Shown: positions 1 to 11,595, counted from the stretch's first letter. The stretch: 64,000 nucleotides of DNA from Scilla litardierei (GCA_030789695.1 CM061139.1:6897878-6961877), one strand, 5' to 3'. Made by a program: numbers and translations. Notes: a model not told the origin generated them from the sequence alone.

Positions 1-221
1 GCCGGTCCAGGGAACCCGGGCATTGGCTTTTGACCAACACATGAGGCCTGTTTCCCCCGGAAGTAGTTTTCAAGGAGTACAAGTATTGTAGCGTGTGCTA
101 CGAATGCAACAATCAACTGGGATGACATGTAAGATGCAATGCATGACAGTTAAAAGTGCGTACAGATAAGGAAAGTAAACGTGACAGTTTAGTATGCATG
201 AACAACAAGTTTAAAGAGTTG

Positions 222-437
222 GATCTAGCTTCGTTGTCAAGCTAGATCAATTAGGTGACAGATCTAGTTTCGTTGTCAAACTAGATCAATTAGGTGACGG
301 ATCTAGTTTCGTTGTCAAACTAGATCAAATAGGCGTCTAGCCAGCTATCATTTCACTGACTAGTCTCTTTTACGCTAAAAGCATGGAAGCGGCCTAAAAA
401 CATGGCCCTACACAAGAGTTGGCAAGTTTCACTTGCC
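222..437 (-). other. Hairpin cassette H0-H1-H2 in element C 3' LTR, H2 triplicated
   Basis: In element sense (right to left): H0 at 421-437 pairs GGCAAGT with ACTTGCC around a 3-nt loop. H1 at 337-363 has an 8 bp stem, CTAGTCAG with CTGGCTAG including one G-U wobble, around loop TGAAATGATAG. H2 occurs three times at 39 bp spacing (300-326, 261-287, 222-248) with loop GACAACG. The first two have stem GATCTAGTTT/AAACTAGATC and the third GATCTAGCTT/AAGCTAGATC, a compensatory change. The same order occurs in the LTRs of A, B and C2. Function is unknown; it lies within the predicted transcript. Confidence 0.75.
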
Positions 438-1409
438 TGCAAGTACGACGTCTGAGCACACCGTCCAATGAGTCCAAAAATCACAATTATCCTACGTGCA
501 CAAGTCCACCGGCCTAAAGTCCATATTATTAATCTTGATTAGTGAATTTAAAACATTTAAAATACTTTAAAAATACTGATTTTATTCTTGATTAGCATGC
601 AATTGGGTTGGGGGTTCTAGGGGTGCAAAGCGTTACCTCAACACGACGCGAAAGCTACACCGGCGTCGGGTAGCGACGCCGGGGTTGGAATAGAAAAACG
701 CGCTCCAAGTCCTGATTCCAATATAGTTTCCTCGCTGGAAAGTTCAGAGCATCAACCGGAGCGACGGTTCCAGATTCCAAAGCTAGCACGTGCGACGACG
801 GGCTTCAACTTGTCGCAACGTCGTGCACGGCGAATCGTCGGAGAGAAAGCACCTAGGTGGGGCCCACAATAGTCCTAGGGATCTTTGGGGGACCCACAAT
901 ACTTCTGAAGAACTTGGGGGGCCCACGGTGGCAAGCGGTGCGACGGGTACGGGGTTGCGACGTATGGCCATCGGTCGTACAGCCTCGGTGTGGGGAGCTC
1001 CATCGGTCGCTACGGGGGAACGGGCTTGTGCGACGCTTGGGGTGTGCAGCAGTGCGGGGGAGCGCTTGGTTCTCTCGGTCGGAGCGGGGGAGGCCATCGG
1101 TCGGACGGGTTGGATGCGGGGAGCGCAGCGCTGCAACGTTGCAACGGTTGCAACGTTGCGGATATGCAGCGATGCGGGCGAGAGCATCGGTCAGACATAG
1201 CGGGCGGGTCGGTCGGGCGCTTGGGCTGCAGCGGAGCGGGGGAACGGGCGTGAGCGGGGGGTGGCCATCGGTCTGACCGAGAGGATTCCTCGGTCGGACA
1301 CAGCTGAAGCGGGGCGATGGCCATGCAAGCGATCGATGCGGATGAGCGGGCGGGGGCTTCGGTCGGTGCGGTAGTTTTGGGCCCGTTCTCTCGGTCTGAG
1401 CGGGGGAAG

Positions 1410-1431
1410 TTCGTCGCAACGTTGCGACGAA
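1410..1431. repeat. 22 bp perfect palindrome in C LTR leader
   Basis: The segment is its own reverse complement, centred on AACGTT with arms TTCGTCGC and GCGACGAA. A partial third arm (TCGTCGCAACG) follows directly. The second LTR copy has the same palindrome at 7945-7966. It lies about 75 bases downstream of the TATA box on the minus strand and could be a leader RNA hairpin or a protein site. Confidence 0.8.
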
Positions 1432-1506
1432 TCGTCGCAACGTCAATTTTGGGTTTTGGAAGAGGCTAGGGTTAATTTCTTGCGAAAATGGGTCTTCCTA
1501 GGGGTT

Positions 1507-1516
1507 GTTTATATAG
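1507..1516 (-). promoter_or_regulatory. TATA box of C 3' LTR
   Basis: CTATATAAAC on the minus strand, in an otherwise moderately AT-rich stretch ahead of the GC-rich leader. The identical box in the 5' LTR is at 8042-8051. Its position within the LTR fits a U3/R boundary. Confidence 0.6.
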
Positions 1517-2120
1517 TGTAGATGGGTTGACTTGGTCTAGGGCTAAATCTAATCGGATTAGAAGTTTAAAATAATTTAAAATTTGAAATTCAACTTCTCC
1601 AACTCACCCAAGGATTTGACTTGGTCCAAATGAGCTGGAAATTGGCTCAAAAATTCTTTAAAACGTTTAAAACTTAAATAAATTTTATTTGGCCGAAAAT
1701 AATTTAAAAATTAATTATTAAAAATAATATAAAACTTGTTAAAAATATAAAAGTGGTCAAATAAACTCCAAAAATTATAAAATAAATATCGGGGTGATCG
1801 TGATGACGAAAGTGAGCTAACTAAGAAGACGGATCTCAATTTTGACGTCGAACGACGAAACTAAAAATAGAAACGTCTCCCGTCAAAAGTGAAAATCACC
1901 ACGTCTCATCGAATAAGTGTAAATTGTGGGAAAACGACTCGAGAAATGTCGTTCCAAAATAGTGCCACTATTTAATATTCTCAGAGACGTTCACAACGGC
2001 ATATCACACGAAAGTGTTCACAAACGAACAAAGTCTAAAACAAACACGTGCACGGTCAAAAGCACGTGCACGAACAACGTACCACGAAAAGTGGTCGTTA
2101 CATCCTCCCCACCTTAGAAT

Positions 2121-2140
2121 AAAGTCCGTCCTCGGACTTT
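2121..2140 (-). repeat. Hairpin beside polypurine tract of C
   Basis: AAAGTCCG pairs with CGGACTTT around a 4-nt loop (AGGA in element sense). The related form with GAGGAC at the centre is a common 3'-end feature of plant Tekay/Del chromoviruses, just upstream of the polypurine tract. Identical hairpins occur at 40369-40388 (B) and 52249-52268 (C2). Confidence 0.75.
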
Positions 2141-5100
2141 CTAATATAGCTAGTCGCTCTAGTATCTACCCCAATCAAGTCATATAATAATTCAACCAGG
2201 TATAGTCATTACAAGTGCTTATATATGCACTAAGTAGTCAAACATTAATACTACCAACACGTATATACATTCACGTACGTCATATACTTATACTTATTAT
2301 AGTCAGTCAAATTTATACATGTATTTCAATCATATATATAAGCATACATTCCTTATATCACTACTACTTACCTAAACACAAAACAATATTTCAGATACTC
2401 ATATAAGGATAGTCTCACACTTAGCAAATGCAATCATTGCTCTACCTATAGGTAGCTACCTATGCACAAACATCAAGGGTATACTACCCTCTAATAGTCA
2501 TCCAATACCAAACATCTCAACACATATAGTCACGCCATACCATTATTAATCAAGTTTCACTATATCTAATATATATATTCACCACTACTATAGTTTCACA
2601 ATATATAGTCATTCAAATGCATGTAAATAGTTCACCATATATTCACATCACGTACGGTCCTATAACTGTATTTACGACACGCCACATATACCATAGTCAT
2701 CAAGCCTATAACTAAGCACATACCTACCCGTGCATGGTGCACACCCATACACGCTAACATTTCATTTACATACACTAATCATACCATTGTATAACTAGCA
2801 CACAAACACACCTAGTTTTAGCTAGTACACATACGTTCACACGAGTAAGTCCTTAGTAATTAGCTATACCACAAGACCAACACCTATAACTATATACTGG
2901 TGTAGCGACCCACAATCATGTGCGTAACACGACCAGGCACAAGCACTCCTATCACTATACATGCATCAAACATCGCTATATTCAAACTACAAACATACAT
3001 TCAATGTACTTAGAGTATACCCACTCAAGCTTGAGTGAGACTCAATACACATATTAGAATATTCACGGCATTCATACCTATACCAATACCACTCCCATAT
3101 ATATACCTCTACCAATACAACCATATACATTCCATAAATCAATCACACTTAATATTTAGTCAGATAACACCCACATGGTTCAATCTAATTATATACCATA
3201 ATAATAACATTACAGACATCAGCACCCACATATTTATAATACCCTCTCTAGTACAATCATACGTATTCATCGTATAGTCACACACATGTAACACATATAT
3301 TCATACCATAGCCTACTACCTATAATTAGTATACTAACACATCCATACGTACATAATTAAGATGTGCAATAGTCGTGTATATCTCACGGTATGCACGCAT
3401 GCAACATCCCGAAAAACAAGCAATACCAATCAAAATTATACTCCTACTTCCATATGTATATCACCTATATACTCAGGCAACAAAACATAACTACTTACGT
3501 CTAAACACAATACATACCCACATACGAGCACACACTCATACGTGCTAACATATAGATCACATAATAGGCCTACCCTCTTAACTATACGTACTCTTATTAT
3601 TATCACTACTAACATACACATAGCTTTACCAATCATTTATTTCAACCATTATAAGTATCTCTAACTACATACACAACTTAGATATTTCAACGCTAACTCT
3701 AATACACACCGGCATCCCTAGTATAATATAACTATCCACACAACAATCCATAACTACTAACACACAACAACTTCATACTATCACGAATAACTCCTAGTAC
3801 ATATATATCACACAATAGGCAATCATCAATATACTATGGGGGTACACTCATTCAAGCCCACGTACACAGCTTAGGTACGTGCACTACGACTACCTCACAA
3901 GGTCCAAGGGCCTACTAACAATTAAGGGTTGACACAGACATTGACGAACCCTAAGGTCTAAGCAATAAAGAGAGGTCGAGAGCGTGACGAGGGAAGGATC
4001 GATAAGCACGAGTTCAGATAGGACGAATACAAGGAGACGGCTTGGTTAGGGAAACATTGACTCAATGGTGATGTTTAGGTTGAGGGAAAAAGGGAGACGT
4101 AGTGATGCTTATATAGGAGGGGAAAAGAAAGTAGGGTAAATAGCATGAGCTAAAATACGCAAAATTGAAAACTGTTGTACTTCAAAAATTGGAATTCCTC
4201 ATCTGTATAAAATATTTGAAGATCGATAAGGCGAGTTGAAATAAGTTTGAGTCGAATATTCATAATAAGAGAAAATGTTTTATTGGTTTACAAAAATCGT
4301 TATAAAAGGAAGTAAAATCATTTACACGAATATTAAGGACATGGTTTAGAAAATTCTTTCCGTCAGTAATTTAATATAACGTTGTCAAAAAGTTTTGGAA
4401 AGTCAAGAATGAAATCAAGTAACGGAAGAATTTAAACTCATGTTAAATGCTTTCAAAACCTTTGGGCTATGAAAAATTTAAAATAACCAACATTGAAACT
4501 ACTTTTAGAGAACCAGGGTTTGCAAAAAATGAAAAAAACTGATTTACGCAGGGTTCTTAATATACGAGCACCACAAGTCTGGCACGTATATAAAAATAAT
4601 TGAAATTCAATTTGGTTTAGAAATTTTTCCAAAAGCGTGTATGGTGAGCGGAAGAAAATAATAGTAATTTAGCATAAGAATTATCAAGGTCGAATAGCAA
4701 ATCTTTAAAATCAAGTCAGGGGGTCTAAAGAAGGAAGAGGTTATGAAAATAGCGATTTTGCAAAAATCTGAAGTAGCGAAAACGAGGAGCAAAGACCAAC
4801 TTGCTGAAAGCTGAAATTCCATGTGTCTTGAAAGTATATTAAAGTAAACACGACGTATCATTCGAATAACACAAATAAGAGGGAAAATTATAAATCGAAT
4901 TGGGCAGGGCAAAAGTAAAACTAATATATGAAAGAACGACACATTTACATAAGTGTGGAAAAATATAGGCTGGGAAAATACCATAAGCTAGTATTCAAAA
5001 ATTCCGACAAACGTTTTAAAAATTTAAATCAATGAAGGAGGATGTAATATAGGTATATTAAAATTTTGGACAAAATTAAACTTAGTGGAAGAGAAGATTG

Positions 5101-5637
5101 AAAAATACTTTCCGAAGATTCAAGTTTTGCAATGGCGATGTTTGAAAATTGACGACGATCGTCACGGGGCGATCTCGTGAATCGAGGCAAGGAAATTGGT
5201 CGGATGATCAAAACATTCATATGCCTAGGTTATGAATCAGGAGAATCTACGGGGAAACTCCTACGGTCGACCAACTAAAGATTTGGAACTAGGCACTAAG
5301 ACTTCTAAAGGTTAGACGGTAAAGAAATGCGTTCAGCTTGGTCCAAAATCGATGAACCCAAAAGCGAACGACCGAAGGAAATCCTAGAAGTCTAATATGG
5401 TCAGGGTTAGGCAAGGACCACTAGGGTAACTCCTACGGCGATCAATTGCTGACAGGGAGCCTAACTATCAATTAGGGACCTCTAACTAACAAGCAAAGGC
5501 GTCTAACTAAGTCTTCTTATCACCTAGTGTCATAAGAAAACGACTAAACTCAGGGCTTATGACTCGGATGTTGCAATTTATTTGATGGACATTCTGTTAT
5601 TATCGTTGTTTCGTTAATTCGCAATTGCAAGACTGGA

Positions 5638-5653
5638 CCTGCATGGGCCACCA
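5638..5653 (-). other. Primer-binding-like segment of C
   Basis: On the minus strand TGGTGGCCCATGCAGG begins 8 nt after the LTR end. The 16-mer is identical in A (12837-12852) and B (37384-37399). It starts with the TGG expected to pair with a tRNA 3' CCA, but it is not the usual initiator-Met sequence TGGTATCAGAGC. Confidence 0.55.
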
Positions 5654-5661
5654 ACAAAACC

Positions 5662-8637
5662 TGTCACGCCCCGCTTCCCAAAAATATGGAGGCGAAGCGT
5701 GAGAAGGTCCGCTCAGACTTGAAGCTACAAAGCTGCAAGTCCGATAAGCGTCAATCAAATTTAAAACCGCAGGTCCTTGCAATGCGAGCGAAACAAGATA
5801 ATAATAATGAAATGAGACCAAAGAATAATCTCAGAATATCCATAAATATAAATTCCAACATCGCAGAAAAGCCACCAGGCTAAAAGAAAAAGAGACTAAA
5901 GGCCCAAACATGGCCAACAAAAGTACAAAGTACAAACGACGGTGCTACGCACCAATAACTAACAAAAGGCCTAAAACAAAATAAAGCTCAACAAAGACTC
6001 AAAGAATGGTCACCGGTGTCCACCAAAATCCTCCTGGGCAATCATGGACTCAGGCTCATCGTCAGCAAAACACCACGTACTCAGCAACGGTCTCTGGCTC
6101 AGGTCTAACATGTGACACCCAAAAGAGCAAGGGGCACATGTCAGCAAGTCTACAAGAGACTTGTGCAAGGAAACTGAAAGTAGGTAAAGCAACCTAGCAG
6201 TTCTAGCATGAATGCAATGACATGGCAGTTTAAAGTATGAGTGCAACAAGTAAAGTAAAGTAAGTACGAGCATGGCATTTAAACATGGCATGGATGACAA
6301 GTATTACATGAATCATTCACAAGACAAGTACAAGACAAGAAAAGTAAGCACCTCGTGCACAGAGATTCCGTCTTCTGGCTAGAGGGCGGATCAGGCCACT
6401 CCTAAGCTCAGTTGACCGTTTATCCCTACCCCTCCACGTGTGTCGAGCCAGGGCCTTACCCCCGAACGAGAATGCTCGCTTCTGGATCACGAGCCAGGAA
6501 GTGTTTTTAACAAGTATGGCATAGGGGTGCACCTAGCCGGTCCAGGGAACCCGGGCATTGGCTTTTGACCAACACATGAGGCCCGTTTCCCCCGGAAGTA
6601 GTTTTCAAGGAGTACAAGTATTGTAGCGTGTGCTACGAATGCAACAATCAACTGGGATGACATGTAAGATGCAATGCATGACAGTTAAAAGTGCGTACAG
6701 ATAAGGAAAGTAAACATGACAGTTTAGTATGCATGAACAACAAGTTTAAAGAGTTGGATCTAGCTTCATTGTCAAGCTAGATCAATTAGGTGACGGATCT
6801 AGTTTCGTTGTCAAACTAGATCAATTAGGTGACGGATCTAGTTTCGTTGTCAAACTAGATCAAATAGGCGTCTAGCCAGCTATCATTTCACTGACTAGTC
6901 TCTTTTATGCTAAAAGCATGGAAGCGGCCTAAAAACATGGCCCTACACAAGAGTTTGCAAGTTTCACTTGCCTGCAAGTACGACGTCTGAGCACACCGTC
7001 CAATGAGTCCAAAAATCACAATTATCCTACGTGCACAAGTCCACCGGCCTAAAGTCCATATTATTAATCTTGATTAGTGAATTTAAAACATTTAAAATAC
7101 TTTAAAAATACTGATTTTAGTCTTGATTAGCATGCAATTGGGTTGGGGGTTCTAGGGGTGCAAAGCGTTACCTCAACACGACGCGAAAGCTACACCGGCG
7201 TCGGGTAGCGACGCCGGGGGTTGGAATAGAAGAACGCGCTCCAAGTCCTGATTCCAATATAGTTTCCTCGCTGGAAAGTTCAGAGCATCAACCGGAGTGA
7301 CGGTTCCAGATTCCAAAGCTAGCACATGCGACGACGGGCTTCAACTTGTCGCAACGTCGTGCACGGCGAATCGTCGGAGAGAAAGCACCTAGGTGGGGCC
7401 CACAGTAGTCCTAGGGACCTTTGGGGGACCCACAATACTTCTGGAGAACTTGGGGGGCCCACGGTGGCAAGCGGTGCGACGGGTGCGGGGTTGCGACGTA
7501 TGGCCATCGGTCGTACAGCCTCGGTGCGGGGAGCTCCATCGGTCGCTGCGGGGGAACGGGCTTGTGCGACGCTTGGGGTGTGCAGCAGTGCGGGGGAGCG
7601 CTTGGTTCTCTCGGTCGGAGCAGGGGAGGCCATCGGTCGGGCGGGTTGGATGCGGGGAGCGCAGCGCTGCAACGTTGCAACGGTTGCAACGTTGGGGAGA
7701 TGCAGCGATGCGGGCGAGAGCATCGGTCAGACATAGCGGGCGGGTCGGTCGGGCGCTTGGGCTGCAGCGGAGCGGGGGAACGGGCGTGAGCGGGGGCGGC
7801 CATCGGTCTGACCGAGAGGATTCCTCGGTCGGACACAGCTGAAGCGGGTCGATGGCCGTGCAAGCGAGCGATGGGGATGAGCGGGCGGGGGCTTCGGTCG
7901 GTGCGGTAGTTTTGGGCCCGTTCTCTCGGTCTGAGCGGGGGAAGTTCGTCGCAACGTTGCGACGAATCGTCGCAACGTCAATTTTGGGTTTTGGAAGAGG
8001 CTAGGGTTAATTTCTTGCGAAAATGGGTCTTCCTAGGGGTTGTTTATATAGTGTAGATGGGTTGACTTGGTCTAGGGCTAAATCTAATAGGATTAGAAGT
8101 TTAAAATAATTTAAAATTTGAAATTCAACTTCTCCAACTCACCCAAGGATTTGACTTGGTCCAAATGAGCTGGAAATTGGCTCAAAAATTCTTTAAAACG
8201 TTTAAAACTTAAATAAATTTTATTTGGCCGAAAATAATTTAAAAATTAATTATTAAAAATAATATAAAACTTGTTAAAAATATAAAAGTGGTCAAATAAA
8301 CTCCAAAAATTATAAAATAAATATCGGGATGATCGTGATGACGAAAGTGAGCTAACTAAGAAGACGGATCTCAATTTTGACGTCGGACAACGAAACTAAA
8401 AATAGAAACGTCTCCCGTCAAAAGTGAAAATCGCCACGTCTCATCGAATAAGTGTAAATTGTGGGAAAACGACTCGAGAAACGTCGTTCCAAAATAGTGC
8501 CACTATTTAATATTCTCAGAGACGTTCACAACGGCATATCACACGAAAGTGTTCACAAACGAACAAAGTCTAAAACAAACACGTGCACGGTCAAAAGCAC
8601 GTGCACGAACAACGTACCACGAAAAGTGGTCGTTACA
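5662..8637 (-). repeat. Element C 5' LTR (complete, 2976 bp)
   Basis: On the minus strand it runs from TGTAACGACC at 8637 to GGGGCGTGACA at 5662. It carries the TATA box (8042-8051), the GC-rich leader, the 22 bp palindrome (7945-7966) and the H0-H1-H2 cassette (6757-6971). Near the 3' end is a short stem of the GGTGC/GCACC type (about 5941-5953). The ORFs read from 7319-7981 on both strands are by-products of GC-rich repeats. Confidence 0.85.
6757..6971 (-). other. Hairpin cassette in element C 5' LTR
   Basis: Second copy of the C cassette: H0 6957-6971, H1 6872-6898, H2 copies at 6835-6861, 6796-6822 and 6757-6783. The last has one loop change (sense GACAATG). Stem pairing is intact in all H2 copies. 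Confidence 0.75.
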
Positions 8638-8970
8638 CCTTCCCTTTTTGTTTAGACTGATGTTGTGTTGTCGGTGCGTAGCACCTATACTCTGTTTACG
8701 TTTGGCTTTGTTTGGCCTTGTTCTGGGCCTTTAGACTCTTTCTTTTAGCCTGGTGGCTTTTCTGGATGTTGAACTAAATTTTAATGTTGGACATTTTCTG
8801 AGATTGAGATTTGTTTCTGTCTCTCCTTGTGTTATTATTGTTATTCCGCTTGTGGTTACAGGGACCTGCTTATGTTTGATTGACGCTTATCAGGTTTGGG
8901 GCTTCACAGCTCCACTCTCGTGCGGACCTTTTCACGTCTCGCCTCCATTTTAGGGAAGCAGGGCGTGACA
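8638..8970 (+). repeat. Remnant D: 3' end of a plus-strand LTR
   Basis: The stretch resembles the last ~340 bases of the LTRs of B and C: a GGTGC-GTA-GCACC hairpin (8673-8685), a polyadenylation-type region, the phrase around GACGCTTATCAG, and the terminus GGGCGTGACA. The rest of the LTR was displaced by element C and lies to the left of the window. It ends exactly inside the Z gag frame, so D is itself an insertion (solo LTR or element end) in Z. Confidence 0.65.
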
Positions 8971-9614
8971 TTTTGCTTCTCCTCGACGAGTAAGAGTGTT
9001 GTTCTCCACAGATCCAATTACCTCTTCCAAGACTATGAACCGATTGGTTATTTTGAACAACTCCAATAGGTTATTCGGTGGAAACTGGAGGATGGTCCTT
9101 AGAAGGTATTCGTCTCGGACAGCTTGGACAAAAGTTGTAATGACAGTCACGTCTAGGGTATCTTTCACCTCTACTCTTTCATCGTTGAATCGCCAGACGA
9201 GAGATCGGATCGACTCCTTCTCTTTCTTCTTTAAAGAGAAGAGATGTGAATATTTTCTTTTAGGGCGTCGCCCAGCAACAAATTGCCTGCAAAACAAGTT
9301 AGACAACCGTCAAAAGACCCGATGCAGTCATCAGGTAACCCATTGTACCATCCGTCTGCTGCTTTGATGAGCATGGTGTGGGAAGCTCGGCCAATGTATG
9401 GTTCGTTAGCTCCGTGGAGTAGCATCACGTTTTGATATCTGTGGAGGTGCTCACATAGATCACCCTTGCCGTCGTACATTGGCAGGGGTAGTTTAAACTT
9501 TGGGAGGAACGGAGCAGATGTGATATTTTCCATCAGCGGGGTTCACCGATTGGCGGAAAGGATAAGTTGGGTTCGCCCATCCCTGCCTTGCAAGTGAGTA
9601 GCACCGGAGGAACG
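8971..9614 (-). pseudogene. Element Z gag, middle part (Ty3/gypsy, Tat-like), broken
   Basis: Minus-strand frames 9533-9231 and about 9306-8971 together read as a plant Ty3/gypsy gag core (Retrotrans_gag type). There is a P-x-Y-D-G-x-G-D motif (residues PLPMYDGKGD), then H-x-x-x-Y-Q, a W-Y-x-x-L-P segment, F-C-R-Q-F, and W-R-F-N-D-E. A frameshift near 9300 separates the two pieces and a stop lies just before the first ATG. The 3' side is cut by D at 8971, the 5' side by A at 9614. The frame's N-terminal part resumes at 43434 beyond A. Gag would form the particle; this copy cannot be functional. Confidence 0.75.
9610..9614. repeat. TSD of element A (left copy)
   Basis: GAACG directly before the LTR start TGTAACGG; the identical 5-mer is at 43429-43433 directly after the other LTR end. 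Confidence 0.9.
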
Positions 9615-11450
9615 TGTAACGGTCGCTTTTCGACCGTGTGTAGCACGTACTTTCTTTTTCGTACGCTTATTTAATGTGACCTCCTTTTGTATCCGAAACG
9701 TGCGAAGTTATATGTCTTTGTGACCCTCAGAGAGTAGTTATTTGTGGAATTTTTTATGAAGGTTATTTCACGGGACGTTCTCCCACAAATCAGCTTTGAT
9801 TGAAGGGGTGTCGTAACTTTAGACTTCGACGTTTGACCTTTTTATTTTTAGTTCCGTTTTTCGTTAACCTAGCACGTGACCGATCACCATACCCTCGATC
9901 CTCTCGTCGTTATGGTCGTCCCGATATTTTTCTCGTATTTTTCGGACACCGTTAGACCGACCCGCTATCCCCTTTTGCTTTAATCCACAATTAACCTAAT
10001 CTAATTCAAATTTCAAATTTCTAATCAACAAATCAAAACTAATCTAAGGGGATCTCACGTATCATGTCATTATTCTCCTAGTTATTTGCACCCTATGTCT
10101 ACTCTCTCCCTCTCTCGCACCCTCTCTCCAATCAAGCTTAAACCCACTCCTTTAATACCCTATTTAGCGTATTTCCTTATTATAAACATAACCCTAGCTA
10201 ACCTTGGTTTTTCTAAAAACTCAGCCACCAGCTATTTTCTCACGCATTCCCCTTGCCTCGACTGCCCGTCGGCCTCCCCCCTCACCGCTGGCGACTCCAT
10301 TATTTTCGGCCATCTCCACGCATGAGCTCAGGCCATTCCCCTCTCCTTGCTTCATCCCTAGAGGCCAAAACCCTCTAGCCCTTCACCCCAGCCTCTCCAC
10401 ACGGGAACCCCTCTGCCAGCCGTTCTTGCCACCGGCAACCGCCGTCCAGCCCCCCAAAAACCCCGTCGACCAGCCTCTCTCCAACATAAACCCCGTACAG
10501 TCCTCCAAAGACAGCCGGCCACCTACACGCATAGCAACCCCTTGCTGACGACCCATCGCTCTGGCAACCCTTGCTCCACCTGTGGCCGCAGGCCACCCCG
10601 CAAAACCCTGCAGTCCCCTCTTCCTTCCTCCTACCAGCAACAACCCAGATCCGCACGGCAGACCCCCCTATTGCCGGTCGTCCTACCCCTAGGCCGCAAC
10701 AGCCGGTGCTCCTCCTTTCCCTTAGATCTGTCGGCCACTCTCTCCATTGCTCCGGCCTCCCCCTCTTCCCCTTAGCAACCGCACGGCAGACTCGACAGGC
10801 CGCCGACTCTTCAACCCCATCCTGATGGCCCCTTGGGTCCCTAGGAGCCCATGCACGCCGCAAATCTCGCACCCTCTCCTGACACCGTTACCGTTGTCGT
10901 GCCGTTTCGTTGCGCTACTTGCAACCGAGAAGATCCTGACGCCTTACCCATTTTGCTGCGCTACCCGCAACCGGAACGATCCCAAGGCGACTTCCTTACT
11001 GCGCTACCCGCAGTCGAGGAACCGGAGACGACGAGACCCATCACCGTTTCAGACCCGACGTCAGACTTGTATGCATTCGTTGCACTAGGTTGGTTCCCAT
11101 CACTCGTAGTAACCCACACCGTAAGTCATCATACCATAAGTAAAAAATCGACAACTAACTCACTAAATTTACTTTAACGCACCATTAAACTATTGTAACA
11201 TCTAGAATCGACGATCGAACTATATTGACTGTGCACATAGGATAGAATCGTCGTAGAGAACCGTAGAACAGATTTGATCACATGAACAAGTGTTTTGGAA
11301 CTGATAGGATAGCCCCGTTCAATGTAGAGACAACCAAATAGGATTGCTAAACCGGTCCTGACACCCGCCGTTGACTTGTGACAGCGGACCCTGATCGATG
11401 CGCTGCTAGAGACGAGACGCTTCCGACGGATGTTCTTCTTGCCCTCGCAG

Positions 11451-11595
11451 GCAAGTGTACCCACTTGCATAGTTACGGACAAGTCTAGACCACTTCTTTC
11501 TTAAAACTATAAATTGTTGAATAAGAGAACCGGACGTGAAATGATAGCGTCCGGGACCCCCTCACGAGAGCCTAGACTTGACAACAAAGTCTAGG
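11451..11595 (+). other. Hairpin cassette H0-H1-H2 in element A LTR
   Basis: H0 (11451-11468) pairs GCAAGTG with CACTTGC around a 4-nt loop. H1 (11530-11554) pairs CCGGACG with CGTCCGG around loop TGAAATGATAG. H2 (11571-11595) pairs CCTAGACTT with AAGTCTAGG around loop GACAACA. Loops match those of B and C almost exactly while the stems are mostly different, and every stem is fully paired here. Confidence 0.8.

Larger units (their letters stand above)
1..2102 (-). repeat. Element C 3' LTR (truncated by window start)
   Basis: This is a direct repeat of 6536-8637. On the minus strand it begins TGTAACGACC at 2102. The terminal ~874 bases, equivalent to 5662-6535, lie beyond the left edge. A minus-strand TATA box (CTATATAAAC) is at 1507-1516, so transcription should start near 1480 and run leftwards. 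Downstream lie a GC-rich leader (about 800-1430) full of TCGGTC-type motifs and a 22 bp palindrome, then the hairpin cassette at 222-437. Open frames over the GC-rich part are not conserved proteins. Confidence 0.85.
2103..5661 (-). mobile_element. Non-coding interior of element C
   Basis: No domain or credible ORF is present. In element sense it starts with the primer-binding-like segment (5653 to 5638), then about 1.6 kb of mixed sequence, then a TG/TA-rich stretch (about 3850 to 2150) poor in C on the element sense strand. It ends with a hairpin and the polypurine tract next to the 3' LTR. It is collinear but diverged from the interior of element B (37376-40406), including a shared 16 bp palindrome, CACTCAAGCTTGAGTG, at 3022-3037. 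Confidence 0.8.
1..8637 (-). mobile_element. Element C: non-coding LARD-type LTR retrotransposon, 3' LTR cut by window edge
   Basis: Read on the minus strand, this element has a 5' LTR (8637 to 5662), a primer-binding-like segment, a 3.56 kb interior (5661 to 2103) and a 3' LTR (2102 to the window edge). The two LTR copies are collinear over 2102 bases with roughly 30 differences by eye, about 98.5% identity, so insertion is fairly recent. The interior contains no gag, protease, integrase or RT motif in any frame. Its ends match those of element A (TGTAACG start, GGCGTGACA end, primer-binding-like segment), and a hairpin typical of the Tekay/Del 3' end flanks the polypurine tract. The element is therefore a large retrotransposon derivative that must use proteins from another element. 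It inserted into LTR remnant D; the base pairs after 8637 (CCTTC) should be the TSD, but the partner copy lies outside the window. Confidence 0.85.

Noticed and set aside
783..1446. Overlapping ORFs on both strands in the C LTR (also 7319-7981)
   Set aside because: They arise from GC-rich repeats of TCGGTC and GCGGGG, overlap on both strands, have no domain and change frame or length between the two LTR copies.
10086..11177. Proline/serine-rich ORFs in the A LTR leader
   Set aside because: CT-rich low-complexity leader; overlapping frames on both strands, no domain.
11530..11595. Hammerhead ribozyme (retrozyme-like) in the hairpin cassette
   Set aside because: The hammerhead core boxes (CUGANGA and GAAA flanking a helix) are not present in the required layout.
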